64,000 nucleotides of DNA, taken from positions 93,250 through 157,249 of the forward strand of contig CANQRB010000004.1 in NCBI GenBank assembly GCA_947626145.1. Direction: 5' to 3'. Position 1 is the stretch's first letter; the number at the start of each line of letters is the position of its first letter. Position numbers and translations under genes: made by a program. Under the pieces are notes generated by a model, which was given only the letters and a program-made list of their open reading frames with translations, was not told the origin of the DNA and made no database searches. The stretch comes from an uncultured Clostridia bacterium (GTDB taxonomy: Bacteria; Bacillota; Clostridia; UMGS1883). Positions 41,911 through 49,547 of this stretch are shown piece after piece.

Positions 41911-42534
41911 TTACTGTTCTTTATTTTTAATCCTGTAGCTCAAATTCATGAGGCTGTCGGACATATGTACGGTCTCCACCGGGACGCCGCAGTTCAGGTC
42001 GGTGTGGGAGAAATTCCATATTCCCTGTATGCCGCTCTCCTCCAGCTCCTCCACCACGGCCTCGGCCGCGTGGCTCGGCACGGCGATGGCGGCTATCTGA
42101 GGCTTGTTCTCCCGACAGTAGGCGCCGATACCGGCAGCGTCCAGAATGGGTATGCCGTTTATCCTGCCGCCGATAAGGCTGGGGTCGTTGTCGAAAAGGG
42201 CCTCAATGACAAAGCCGCGGCGGCGGAAGCCGGCATAATTGGCCACCGCCCGTCCCACATTCCCCGCCCCTATGACGATAATGCGGTAGCGGTCGTTGAG
42301 GCCCAATATTTCTCCTATCTTCTCATGGAGCTCATATACGTTATACCCGTAACCCTGCTGTCCGAAGCCGCCGAAGCAGTTCAGATCCTGCCTGATCTGC
42401 GAGGCGGTCACTCTCATTTTTTCGCTGAGGGCACGGGACGAGATCTTCGTCACGCCCTGCTCAAGCTGCTCGCCCAGATAACGGTAATATCTGGGCAGCC
42501 GGCGGGCCACCACCTCGGGGACATTTTTGGCCAT
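41911..42534 (-). CDS. rex: Redox-sensing transcriptional repressor Rex
   Basis: The 207-residue repressor senses the NADH/NAD+ ratio. A winged helix lies at about 1-80 (RYYRYLGEQLEQG, SRALSEKMRVTASQIRQDLN) with FGQQGYGYNV. A Rossmann domain has IGAGNVGRAVANYAGF (about 90-105). Rex normally represses fermentative genes at low NADH. It is transcribed divergently from ispE from a promoter at 42591 that overlaps an imperfect dyad (GTATTA..TAATAC). This does not match the usual TTGTTAA-type Rex box closely, so autoregulation is only possible. Confidence 0.95.
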   Translation of the reverse strand: MAKNVPEVVARRLPRYYRYLGEQLEQGVTKISSRALSEKMRVTASQIRQDLNCFGGFGQQGYGYNVYELHEKIGEILGLNDRYRIIVIGAGNVGRAVANYAGFRRRGFVIEALFDNDPSLIGGRINGIPILDAAGIGAYCRENKPQIAAIAVPSHAAEAVVEELEESGIQGIWNFSHTDLNCGVPVETVHMSDSLMNLSYRIKNKEQ

Positions 42535-42590
42535 AGGCTCACTCCTTCCGTTGCCGCGGGAACGATTTCCGCATAATAAGTATTACATAT

Positions 42591-42619
42591 ATTTTAATAC
42601 AATATTTACCCGTTGTCAA
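42591..42619 (-). promoter_or_regulatory. Promoter of rex
   Basis: On the minus strand TTGACA (42619-42614) and TAAAAT (42596-42591) are 17 bp apart. The -10 sits inside the imperfect dyad GTATTA-N9-TAATAC. Confidence 0.75.
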
Positions 42620-42669
42620 CATTTTTTCAAATTTATATTGCTTTTGGGCCAAAATATGTGGAAAAACTG

Positions 42670-42698
42670 TTGATTTTACGGCGGATTTATGTTATACT
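42670..42698 (+). promoter_or_regulatory. Promoter of ispE
   Basis: TTGATT at 42670-42675 and TATACT at 42693-42698 are 17 bp apart, divergent from the rex promoter. Confidence 0.7.
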
Positions 42699-42744
42699 TT
42701 CTATGTATAATCGATTTTTTCAGGCGAACGGCGGTGCATTTACA

Positions 42745-43596
42745 ATGAAGGCGACATACAAATCCTATGCGAAGATAAACCTCAGCCTCGACGTCCTTGG
42801 CAGGCTTGAAAACGGCTATCATCAGGTCAGGATGGTGATGCAGACCGTTTCACTGGCCGACACGGTCACGGTGGAAACTCTGCCGGACAAAGAGATACGG
42901 CTGAGCTCGAACCTGCCTTTCCTGCCGACGGGCCCGGACAATCTGGCCTACAAAGCGGCGGAGATGTTTTTTGAGCGTACCGGCATAGAGGGCGGCGCGG
43001 CCATACATCTGGCCAAACGCATACCGGTGGGCGCCGGTCTGGCGGGAGGCAGCAGCAACTGCGCCGTGGTGCTGCGGGCCCTTAACAGGCTGTACAACGC
43101 CGAGCTTTCCACACGGAAGCTCTGTCTGATGGGGGAAAAGCTCGGCGCCGACGTGCCCTACTGTATTCTCGGCGGCACAAGGCTGGCCGAGGGCATTGGT
43201 GAACAGCTCTCCCCTCTGCCGAGGATGCCGTTCTGCCATATTCTGCTGATCAAGCCCGCATTTTCCATCAGCACAAAGACAGTTTACGAAAAAATAGACA
43301 GTCACACGGACTTCCGCCGCCCCGACACCGAGCAGGTCATCCATGGCCTGAGAAGCCACAGCATCCGCTCCATCGCCCGAGGTATGGGCAACGTGCTGGA
43401 GGAGGTCAGCCTTGAGGACTATCCAATTCTGGTTCAACTCAAGGAAGAGCTCATGGAATACGGCGCAGCGGCGGCACAGATGAGCGGCAGCGGCCCCACG
43501 GTCTTTGGCATCTTCACCGAAAGAAAAAAGGCCGACCACGCCCGCCGGCGGCTCGCAGGACGCTTTAAGAGCGTATATCTTTGCAGCCCCGTATGA
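42745..43596 (+). CDS. ispE: 4-diphosphocytidyl-2-C-methyl-D-erythritol kinase
   Basis: The 283-residue GHMP kinase acts in the non-mevalonate isoprenoid pathway. The N-terminus YAKINLSLDVLGRLENGYH, the ATP loop PVGAGLAGGSSNCAVVLRAL (about residues 91-110) and the late SGSGPTVFGIF motif are all present. The frame is open upstream from 42613, but homology begins at the ATG at 42745, 47 bp after the -10. The ribosome site is weak (GGCGG). It is followed by spoIIR after 57 bp. Confidence 0.94.
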   Translation: MKATYKSYAKINLSLDVLGRLENGYHQVRMVMQTVSLADTVTVETLPDKEIRLSSNLPFLPTGPDNLAYKAAEMFFERTGIEGGAAIHLAKRIPVGAGLAGGSSNCAVVLRALNRLYNAELSTRKLCLMGEKLGADVPYCILGGTRLAEGIGEQLSPLPRMPFCHILLIKPAFSISTKTVYEKIDSHTDFRRPDTEQVIHGLRSHSIRSIARGMGNVLEEVSLEDYPILVQLKEELMEYGAAAAQMSGSGPTVFGIFTERKKADHARRRLAGRFKSVYLCSPV

Positions 43597-43624
43597 AACA
43601 CACTGTATAAAAAAGCATAATTTA

Positions 43625-43651
43625 GTCAACACTTCTTCCGGAGGTGTTGAC
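43625..43651 (+). promoter_or_regulatory. Hairpin enclosing the spoIIR ribosome site
   Basis: The perfect 8-bp stem GTCAACAC/GTGTTGAC closes an 11-nt loop whose 3' part (with the first stem base) is GGAGG, the ribosome site of spoIIR, three bases before the ATG at 43654. When folded it would limit ribosome access. Confidence 0.5.
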
Positions 43652-43653
43652 TT

Positions 43654-44250
43654 ATGAAGAAAAAACTCTATACATTGACAATATCACTGGCCTGCGCCGT
43701 AATGTGCGCCCTGACCTGCGCGTCGGAGACCGAGGCCCGGTTAAGCCGGGACATAGTGCGCCTGCACATAGTTGCCAACAGCGACAGCGAGGAGGATCAG
43801 GCCCTGAAGCTCAGGGTCAGGGACAGGCTGCTGGAGGCCACGTCCGCCTCCGTGAGCAAGGAGGACGCGGCCGGTCTGCTGGAGGAATACGAGGCCATAG
43901 CCCGCCGGGAAATAGCGGACAGCGGCTATGACTACGGCGTCAGGGCCGAATACGGCAGATTTTACTTCCCCACCAAGGATTACGGCGGACTGACTTATCC
44001 CGCCGGTGAATATGACGCCGTGCGGATCACCATAGGCGAAGGGGAAGGGCAGAACTGGTGGTGCGTCCTATTTCCACCGCTTTGCTATGTGAAGGGCAGC
44101 GTTGACAGCTCCGACGCCGGAAGGGCCCTCAGGACCATGCTGTCGCCGGAGGACTACGAGCTGATAACCTCGGGACGCTCGGGAAGGCTGCCGGTACGGA
44201 TAAAGTTTAAAGTCGTGGAGTTTATCAATTCACTTAAGGAGAAAAAATAA
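43654..44250 (+). CDS. spoIIR: Stage II sporulation protein R
   Basis: The 198-residue secreted signalling protein is made in the forespore and activates the SpoIIGA protease that processes pro-sigma-E in the mother cell. A signal peptide (about 1-25) precedes the family core LSRDIVRLHIVANSDSEEDQ (about residues 30-49) with LKLRVRDRLLE. Later come GRFYFPTKDYGGLTYPAGEY and NWWCVLFPPLCYV. No clear sigma-F promoter was found. The ribosome site is inside a hairpin. Its TAA overlaps the trmB ATG by one base. Confidence 0.94.
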   Translation: MKKKLYTLTISLACAVMCALTCASETEARLSRDIVRLHIVANSDSEEDQALKLRVRDRLLEATSASVSKEDAAGLLEEYEAIARREIADSGYDYGVRAEYGRFYFPTKDYGGLTYPAGEYDAVRITIGEGEGQNWWCVLFPPLCYVKGSVDSSDAGRALRTMLSPEDYELITSGRSGRLPVRIKFKVVEFINSLKEKK

Positions 44251-44870
44251 TGCGCATGAGAACAAGGGGCCACCTCAGCGAGCGTCTGGAGCGCTGCGGC
44301 GGCCTTGCCATAGATTACCGGGGAGGACGGCTGAACCTCCCCGCCCCGCTCCACCTGGAGATAGGCTGCGGGAAGGGTGACTTCATCACCGAGACTGCCC
44401 GGCTGAACCCCGAAATAAACTACATAGCCGTGGAGCGGGTGTCCAACGTGATAGTCCTGGCCATGGAAAAGGCCGCGAGGGCCGAGCTGACCAATCTCAA
44501 GTTCATTCTCGGCGACTTTGCCGAGGCGGCGGAGAGCTTTCCCGACGGAAGCGTTGACAGGATTTATCTGAATTTCAGCGACCCGTGGCCCAAAAACGGC
44601 AACGCCAAGCGCCGCCTGACCCACGGGCGGTTTTTGGAGCTGTACAAACGCATCCTGTCCGACGGGGGCGAGATCTTCTTCAAGACCGACAACCGGGAGC
44701 TTTTCGAGTTTTCGCTGGCCACCTTTCCGGAGAACGGCTTCGAGCTGAGCAGCGTCACCTTCGACCTGCACGGCAGCGGCTTCGAGGGGAACATAATGAC
44801 CGAATACGAGCGGCGCTTCACGGAGATGGGAGTGCCCATATGCCGCCTCGAGGCGAGGAAAAAACTGTAA
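44250..44870 (+). CDS. trmB: tRNA (guanine-46-N7)-methyltransferase
   Basis: The 206-residue Rossmann methyltransferase has the SAM site LEIGCGKGDFITE (about residues 34-46), YIAVERVSNVI, the catalytic-site region LNFSDPWPKNGNAKRRL (about 106-122) and FKTDNRELFE. The start shares one base with the spoIIR stop, so the two are translated together. Confidence 0.95.
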   Translation: MRMRTRGHLSERLERCGGLAIDYRGGRLNLPAPLHLEIGCGKGDFITETARLNPEINYIAVERVSNVIVLAMEKAARAELTNLKFILGDFAEAAESFPDGSVDRIYLNFSDPWPKNGNAKRRLTHGRFLELYKRILSDGGEIFFKTDNRELFEFSLATFPENGFELSSVTFDLHGSGFEGNIMTEYERRFTEMGVPICRLEARKKL

Positions 44871-44930
44871 AAAATTTCCATTCATATATCCCGCTCCCCG
44901 TGGCAAAATAACTGCGGAGGTGGAAACAAC

Positions 44931-45104
44931 ATGACGACAAAGGAACTGCTTTATATCGAGGACGCCCTCAGTCATGAAAAGTATTTTCAGACCCGCTGTC
45001 AGGAAGCCGTAAATCAGCTTCAGGATCAGGAGCTCAAAAGCTGCGTGCAGGATCTGGCAAAGAAACACGGCCAGATCTTCCAAAGCTTCTACGGCTTGTT
45101 GTAA
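44931..45104 (+). CDS. Small CotF-like spore coat associated protein (57 aa)
   Basis: The 57-residue, mostly helical protein begins MTTKELLYIEDALSHEKYF and contains LQDQELKSCVQDLAKKHGQI. The spacing of helix-forming residues and a conserved-looking ELK..V..LAKKHG resemble the first half of CotF/ferritin-like coat proteins. GCGGAGG lies before the ATG, and a second coat-type gene follows 13 bp after the stop. Together with spoIIR upstream this suggests a sporulation unit. Similarity is by eye only. Confidence 0.7.
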   Translation: MTTKELLYIEDALSHEKYFQTRCQEAVNQLQDQELKSCVQDLAKKHGQIFQSFYGLL

Positions 45105-45117
45105 AGGAGGCGGGATT

Positions 45118-45372
45118 ATGGACGACAAATGCCTTATGGAAGGACTTCTCCTTTTGGAGAAGGGCGGCTGTGACCTTTATATGCACGGCGCCATCGAATC
45201 CTCTACCGACAGCGTGCGCCGGGTTTTTGACGGCGCGCTGAAGGACTCTCTGTCCATGCAGGACAGCATCTATGCGGATATGGAGCAAAAGGGCTGGTAT
45301 ACCACGGACAACGCGGAGCGGCAGAAAATAGACTCCGTCAGGACCAGGTACAGCAGCACCGTCACCGCGTAA
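45118..45372 (+). CDS. CotF-family spore coat protein
   Basis: The 84-residue protein has the CotF-family ending ALKDSLSMQDSIYADMEQKG with the YTTDNAERQKID tail. Such short proteins are found on spores of Clostridia, usually as pairs like this. AAAGGAGG at 45103-45110 supports the ATG. A strong hairpin at 45381 terminates the unit and is duplicated at 46182. Confidence 0.8.
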   Translation: MDDKCLMEGLLLLEKGGCDLYMHGAIESSTDSVRRVFDGALKDSLSMQDSIYADMEQKGWYTTDNAERQKIDSVRTRYSSTVTA

Positions 45373-45380
45373 CGGAACAA

Positions 45381-45424
45381 TCAACAGCAAAAAATCCCCT
45401 TGCGAACGCAAGAGGATTTTTTTT
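45381..45424. terminator. Bidirectional terminator, direct-repeat copy A
   Basis: The stem AAAATCC-CTTGCG / CGCAAG-GGATTTT is flanked by A and T runs, so it works for the coat genes (+) and the JAB cassette (-). The 42 nt from 45381 recur at 46182 with one mismatch (TCAACAGCAAAAAATCCCC at the start). Confidence 0.85.
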
Positions 45425-45433
45425 GCTTACGCA

Positions 45434-45562
45434 TCATACCGCTTTCTTATTCCTGAGCGCAAGCTCAGCTTCCAAAGCCTTTATGGCAGCTTCAAGCTCT
45501 TCTTTTGTCATCTTTTTTATGTCATCCGGAATGATAACATTGTCATTTAATCTTTCTTCCAT
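45434..45562 (-). CDS. Small 42-residue protein coupled to the JAB gene
   Basis: The stop codon of the JAB-domain gene is followed immediately by this ATG (TAAATG), and GGGAGG at the end of the JAB gene is its ribosome site. The product starts MEERLNDNVIIPDDIKKMT and continues as one charged helix (KEELEAAIKALEAELAL), a likely short coiled coil. No family is recognised. The tight coupling suggests a partner, regulator or antitoxin-like role (inference). Codon use is AT-rich like its neighbour. Confidence 0.6.
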   Translation of the reverse strand: MEERLNDNVIIPDDIKKMTKEELEAAIKALEAELALRNKKAV

Positions 45563-46138
45563 TTATTTAACCTCCCAAAAATCAATTTTAAATCTACTTT
45601 TTAATTTTTCAAGGGCTGTTATCTGAGCCTCATATTCAGAAACTCCATCCTTAAGCGCGGATTCAATATACATATTGTACAATGTTACGTTTATTTGCTC
45701 TGAGGACGTGTATACAAACAACCTGCCGTCATGACAAACAACGCAGCCAAGCTTGTAACCGTTTATATAACAGGAGTTGAAATCCGCAGCACTTGGCGGC
45801 ATACTTCCGGGGTGGGTATGAACAGCTATCAGGCGATTTTTTTCATAAGATGAAATTGTTCGCTTCGTGACCGCGGAATATACAATTTCCCGCATTTCCG
45901 TCGAAGAGATTTCTTTCGCGACAATTTTACCTGTCTCCCCATCAATCCAATACATATCTTCGCAGGTCGTTCCGCTGCGATGTTTCAACATTTCCTTAGC
46001 CTTATTATATAATATCCTGTTTATTTTTTGATTATCCGTTATTCTGTCAAATTTTTTCCTATATTCTCCACTTTCTATATATGTATTATTAATCAATGTT
46101 TCCTTATTCCGACCATATCTTTGGTACTCTAATGACAT
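45563..46138 (-). CDS. JAB/MPN-domain putative metalloprotease
   Basis: The 191-residue protein carries the zinc signature HTHPGSMPPSAAD (about residues 106-118), an HxHP...SxxD site of the JAB family, preceded by DMYWIDGETGKIVAKE (about 62-77). The family includes RadC-like, phage-tail and polymorphic-toxin peptidases and deubiquitinases; the HPxSxPPSxxDF phrasing is closest to the toxin/effector-type group (by eye). The gene is clearly AT-rich against its surroundings and has its own promoter (46158). It is bracketed by two copies of the same terminator, all signs of insertion. AGGTGATA is its ribosome site. Confidence 0.8.
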   Translation of the reverse strand: MSLEYQRYGRNKETLINNTYIESGEYRKKFDRITDNQKINRILYNKAKEMLKHRSGTTCEDMYWIDGETGKIVAKEISSTEMREIVYSAVTKRTISSYEKNRLIAVHTHPGSMPPSAADFNSCYINGYKLGCVVCHDGRLFVYTSSEQINVTLYNMYIESALKDGVSEYEAQITALEKLKSRFKIDFWEVK

Positions 46139-46157
46139 ATTTGTATCACCTGTTTTT

Positions 46158-46185
46158 ATTATATCACTTTTTTCAAATTTGTCAA
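46158..46185 (-). promoter_or_regulatory. Promoter of the JAB cassette
   Basis: On the minus strand TTGACA (46185-46180) and TATAAT (46163-46158) are exact consensus hexamers with a 16-bp spacer. The -35 overlaps the first bases of terminator copy B. Confidence 0.8.
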
Positions 46186-46223
46186 CAGCAAAAAATCCCC
46201 CTGCGAACGCAAGAGGATTTTTT
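46182..46223. terminator. Bidirectional terminator, direct-repeat copy B
   Basis: This is the same 42-nt unit as copy A with one mismatch (C for T in the stem). It ends the minus-strand acetyltransferase gene, whose stop is 18 bp away. Confidence 0.8.
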
Positions 46224-46241
46224 ATTTCTAACCACTAACAA

Positions 46242-46730
46242 CTAATCACTAATTAGCTTCATTGTCATATCGTGCCAAACTATCCCGCCCAGCACGGACT
46301 CGGAAAGGCCCTTGTCCTCAAAGCCGAATTTGGCGTAATAGTGTACCAGCCGGGGCTTGCAGGTCAGCGCGGCGGTCTTTATTCCGTTCTTCCGAGCCCT
46401 TTCAAGCAGGGCCCTCATCATTGCGGCGGCTACCCCTCTGTTTCGGCAGTCCGGACGGGTGACGACGCCGAAAATCAGCAGATTTTCCCCATCGGGGTCG
46501 GCCCCGCCCGGGGTGTAGACCTCGTCCACAATAAGGGTTTTGTGTGAGAGTACCCCGTCGATGTGGCCGATAAGCTCCCCGCCTTCCCACGCGGTCAGGA
46601 AATATTCCGGAAAATTTTCCATCCGGTATTTCAGCGACTCCTGTCCGGCGGCCTCGCTGCCGGGGAAGCCGACTTTTTCCAGCCGGACAAGGGCGTCAAG
46701 ATCTTCCGGTTTGGCGTTGGTTATCGTCAT
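46242..46730 (-). CDS. GNAT family N-acetyltransferase
   Basis: The 162-residue GNAT protein starts TITNAKPEDLDALVRLEKVG, has the strand LLIFGVVTRPDCRNRGVAAA (about residues 90-109) with the acetyl-CoA loop, and ends with LVHYYAKFGFEDKGLS. The layout fits the YhbS-like group that acetylates small molecules or proteins. Substrate unknown. Confidence 0.88.
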   Translation of the reverse strand: MTITNAKPEDLDALVRLEKVGFPGSEAAGQESLKYRMENFPEYFLTAWEGGELIGHIDGVLSHKTLIVDEVYTPGGADPDGENLLIFGVVTRPDCRNRGVAAAMMRALLERARKNGIKTAALTCKPRLVHYYAKFGFEDKGLSESVLGGIVWHDMTMKLISD

Positions 46731-46825
46731 GTTTTTCTCCTTGATTGCACCTTTGAGCAGCGCCGGCGTATCGGGTATGCGTCAAGCTCCGATAAAGGGT
46801 GAAATGCGCCGCTTATTTTTCCCGA

Positions 46826-48274
46826 TCACTGGTCGGCGCCGAACTCGGCCTTGTATGCCTCGGCCAGCTTCCTGGGCCAGTCAGATACGGGCTCGAGGAT
46901 GCCGGTGAAGAAGCGGAGGGTGGCGGGCTCGTGAACGAAACGGAGGCCGCCGATGAGGTCGCGGTGGTCATAAAGCCACTTTACGCGGTCGATGACGTAT
47001 TCGGTCTGGGAGAGGGTGAATACACGTCTAGGGAAGGCCATGCGAACCAGCTCCATAGAAGCCAGACGCTCGCTGCCGTCGGCGTTGCGCTCCTCGGAGA
47101 GGGTGCCGCGCTCCATGCCGCGGATGCCGCCGCATATGTACAGGGCGCAGACAAGGGCGCCGGCGGGGTACTGAGTCTGGGGAATGTGATCCACAAACTG
47201 GCTGGCGTCAAGGTGGGCGCCGAGGCCGCCGCCGGGGGTTATAACGGGAATTCCGTAGGCGTCAAGCTGCTTTACGCAGTAGTCGATGAACTGGGGCCCC
47301 TGAGAAATTACGTCCATATCCATGCTCTCGTCGAAGCCCACGGTCATGGCCTCCATCTCCTTTACGGACATACCGCCGTAGGTCAGGAAGCCCTCGAACA
47401 TGGGGATGAGATCCTCCATGGAGTGGAACATAGCCTCGTCACGGACAAGGATGCCGCCGCCCCGGGCGAAGCCGAACTTGCGGCCGGAGAAGTAGATTAT
47501 ATCGTAAAGGTCGGCTATCATGCGGGTGATCTCACGGACGGACTTATCCTTCATGGCCTCCTCACGTGTCTTGATGAAGTAAAGATTGTCCTGAAGGAGA
47601 GAAGCGTCCAGCACGGTGAGGATGCCGTACTTTTTGGCGAGGTCGGTGACGGCCTTCATGTTGGCGTAGGAAATGGGCTGGCCGCCGATGAGGTTGGTAC
47701 CGGCCTCAATTCTGATAAAGGGCACGTTTTCGGGAGTTTCCTTCTTTATGCAGTCCTCAACCTTCTTAAGGTCAATATCGCCCTTAAAGGGAAGGTCGCT
47801 CCTGGACACAAGGCCCTCGTCCTTGACAAGCTCCTCCACGCGGCCGCCTACACGGGTGATGTGGGCCTTGGCGGTGGTGAAGTGGTAATTCATGATAACG
47901 CAGTTGTCCGGCTTTACAAAGCGGGTGGCAAGGATATTTTCACAGGCCCGTCCCTGATGGGCGGGGAGCAGGTACTTGATACCGAATATCTCCTCCAGCT
48001 TGTCCCTCATGCGGAAGAAGGTCTCGCTGCCGGCATAAGCGTCGTCGGCCTTCATCATGGCGGCAAGCATATTGTCGCTCATGGCGTTGACGCCGGAGTC
48101 GGTGAGCATATCCATGAATATGTCTCCGTTGTGGAGCTGGAAGGTATTGAAGCCCGCGGCCTCCATTTTCTCAAGGCGCTTGTCAACGGGCAGCAAAGTG
48201 AGCTTCTGCACGATTTTTACCTTGTGCATTTCCATAGGCATGGGCTCACGCTTATAAAATTTGATTTCAGGCAT
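46826..48274 (-). CDS. tnaA: Tryptophanase/tyrosine phenol-lyase family beta-eliminating lyase
   Basis: The 482-residue PLP enzyme of the beta-eliminating lyase family splits tryptophan (to indole) or tyrosine (to phenol) plus pyruvate and ammonia. Family marks include LHNGDIFMDMLTDSGVNAMS, the cofactor region YAGSETFFRM, LLPAHQGRACE and PGGGLGAHLDAS. The PLP lysine lies in YFSGRKFGFARGGGIL (about residue 256), where typical enzymes have SGKKD or SAKKD, so this is a divergent member and substrate choice is open. GGAGGAA before the ATG at 48274 supports that start over an ATG five codons upstream. No tnaC leader or tryptophan permease is seen. Confidence 0.85.
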   Translation of the reverse strand: MPEIKFYKREPMPMEMHKVKIVQKLTLLPVDKRLEKMEAAGFNTFQLHNGDIFMDMLTDSGVNAMSDNMLAAMMKADDAYAGSETFFRMRDKLEEIFGIKYLLPAHQGRACENILATRFVKPDNCVIMNYHFTTAKAHITRVGGRVEELVKDEGLVSRSDLPFKGDIDLKKVEDCIKKETPENVPFIRIEAGTNLIGGQPISYANMKAVTDLAKKYGILTVLDASLLQDNLYFIKTREEAMKDKSVREITRMIADLYDIIYFSGRKFGFARGGGILVRDEAMFHSMEDLIPMFEGFLTYGGMSVKEMEAMTVGFDESMDMDVISQGPQFIDYCVKQLDAYGIPVITPGGGLGAHLDASQFVDHIPQTQYPAGALVCALYICGGIRGMERGTLSEERNADGSERLASMELVRMAFPRRVFTLSQTEYVIDRVKWLYDHRDLIGGLRFVHEPATLRFFTGILEPVSDWPRKLAEAYKAEFGADQ

Positions 48275-48401
48275 TAATTTTTCCTCCATTTTCCTCTTTT
48301 CTTATTTGTGATTAAAACACAGAATTGATTATACCACATTTCCAAGGATTTCGACATGGCATTTTTTATCTTTTTCAACCGTTTTGGTGTATGAAAAAAA
48401 G

Positions 48402-48434
48402 CAAATTACCGGACGGCTCAGTGCGCCGTCCGGT
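48402..48434 (-). terminator. Terminator after the D-2-hydroxyacid dehydrogenase gene
   Basis: On the minus strand the perfect 10-bp stem ACCGGACGGC/GCCGTCCGGT is followed by AATTTGCTTTTTTT. Confidence 0.8.
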
Positions 48435-48441
48435 ATTTCAT

Positions 48442-49467
48442 CTAAAAGCACTTTTCCTTACGTTTCTTCTTGCAGTCCTCGATATTGCCGCAATGGTAGC
48501 AAAGCTCGTTGTCACAGGTGCCTGTCCCCGTGAAGGCCAGTATGTTGCTCACAGTGGTCTCGGCGATATTTTCGAGGGCTTCCTCGGTCAAAAAGGCCTG
48601 ATGGGAGGTAACGATCACGTTTGGCATGGAAATGAGCCGCGCCAGCGTGTCGTCCTCCACGATATGGCCGGAGAAATCCCGGAAAAAGATGTCCGACTCC
48701 TCCTCGTACACGTCCAGACAGGCGGCGCCCACCTTCCGCTCCTTGATACCCGTCAGCAGGGCCTCGGCGTCGATGAGGCCGCCACGGGAGGTGTTGACGA
48801 TTACGACGCCCTTTTTCATCTTTTCGATGGCCTCCGCGCTGACGAGGTGGTTAGTCTCGTTGGTCAGCGGACAGTGGAGCGAGATTATGTCGCTGCGGCG
48901 GAACAACTCGTCCAGCTCCACATAATTTATGCCGCTGTCCGCCGCCGGGAACTTGTCATAGGCGATGACCTCCATGCCGAAGCCCCGGCAGATGTCGATG
49001 AATATCCGCCCTATCTTGCCGGTGCCTACCACGCCCACGGTCTTGCCGTGGAGGTCGAAGCCCGTCAGGCCGCTGAGGCTGAAATTGAAGTCACGGGTGC
49101 GGATATAGGCCTTGTGTATCCGTCTTATGGAAGTGAGCAGCAGGGCCATGGCGTGCTCGGCCACGGCGTAGGGCGAGTAGGCCGGCACACGGAACACGTG
49201 TATCCTGCCGAATGCGTGCTCCACGTCCACATTGTTGTAGCCGGCGCAGCGCAGGGCGATGAAGCGGATGCCCATTTCGTACAGCCGGTCGATGACGGCG
49301 GCGGTCACCTCGTCGTTGACAAAGACGCAGACTCCATCGTGGCCCTGAGCCAGGCCCACGGTGCGCTCATCCAGCCGCGTCTCGTAAAACGTGAACTCCA
49401 TATCCCCGGCGAATTTTTCAAAGGACGATTTGTCATAGGGCTTTGTGTCAAAAAACGCTATTTTCAT
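48442..49467 (-). CDS. D-2-hydroxyacid dehydrogenase (D-lactate dehydrogenase-like) with Cys-rich tail
   Basis: The 341-residue NAD-dependent enzyme matches the D-lactate dehydrogenase branch. The Rossmann motif is VGVVGTGKIGRIFIDICRGF (about 146-165). Catalytic Arg lies in NTSRGGLID (about 235), Glu in DVYEEESD (about 263) and His in VIVTSHQAFL (about 295). The last 25 residues add a Cys-rich tail, CDNELCYHCGNIEDCKKK with a final KCF: five cysteines that could bind metal. This tail is not part of the catalytic fold. AGGAG precedes the ATG. Confidence 0.92.
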   Translation of the reverse strand: MKIAFFDTKPYDKSSFEKFAGDMEFTFYETRLDERTVGLAQGHDGVCVFVNDEVTAAVIDRLYEMGIRFIALRCAGYNNVDVEHAFGRIHVFRVPAYSPYAVAEHAMALLLTSIRRIHKAYIRTRDFNFSLSGLTGFDLHGKTVGVVGTGKIGRIFIDICRGFGMEVIAYDKFPAADSGINYVELDELFRRSDIISLHCPLTNETNHLVSAEAIEKMKKGVVIVNTSRGGLIDAEALLTGIKERKVGAACLDVYEEESDIFFRDFSGHIVEDDTLARLISMPNVIVTSHQAFLTEEALENIAETTVSNILAFTGTGTCDNELCYHCGNIEDCKKKRKEKCF

Positions 49468-49547
49468 AAGTACTCCTGCCTTTCTTCTGTTAGTTTATCC
49501 TCTGTTTCCATTATAATACGGCTTTCATCCTTTGTCAAAATATTTTT

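Noticed and set aside
42580-42600. Rex autoregulatory operator
   Set aside because: The dyad GTATTA-N9-TAATAC overlaps the -10 but does not match the TTGTTAA-type Rex box well enough to report as a site.
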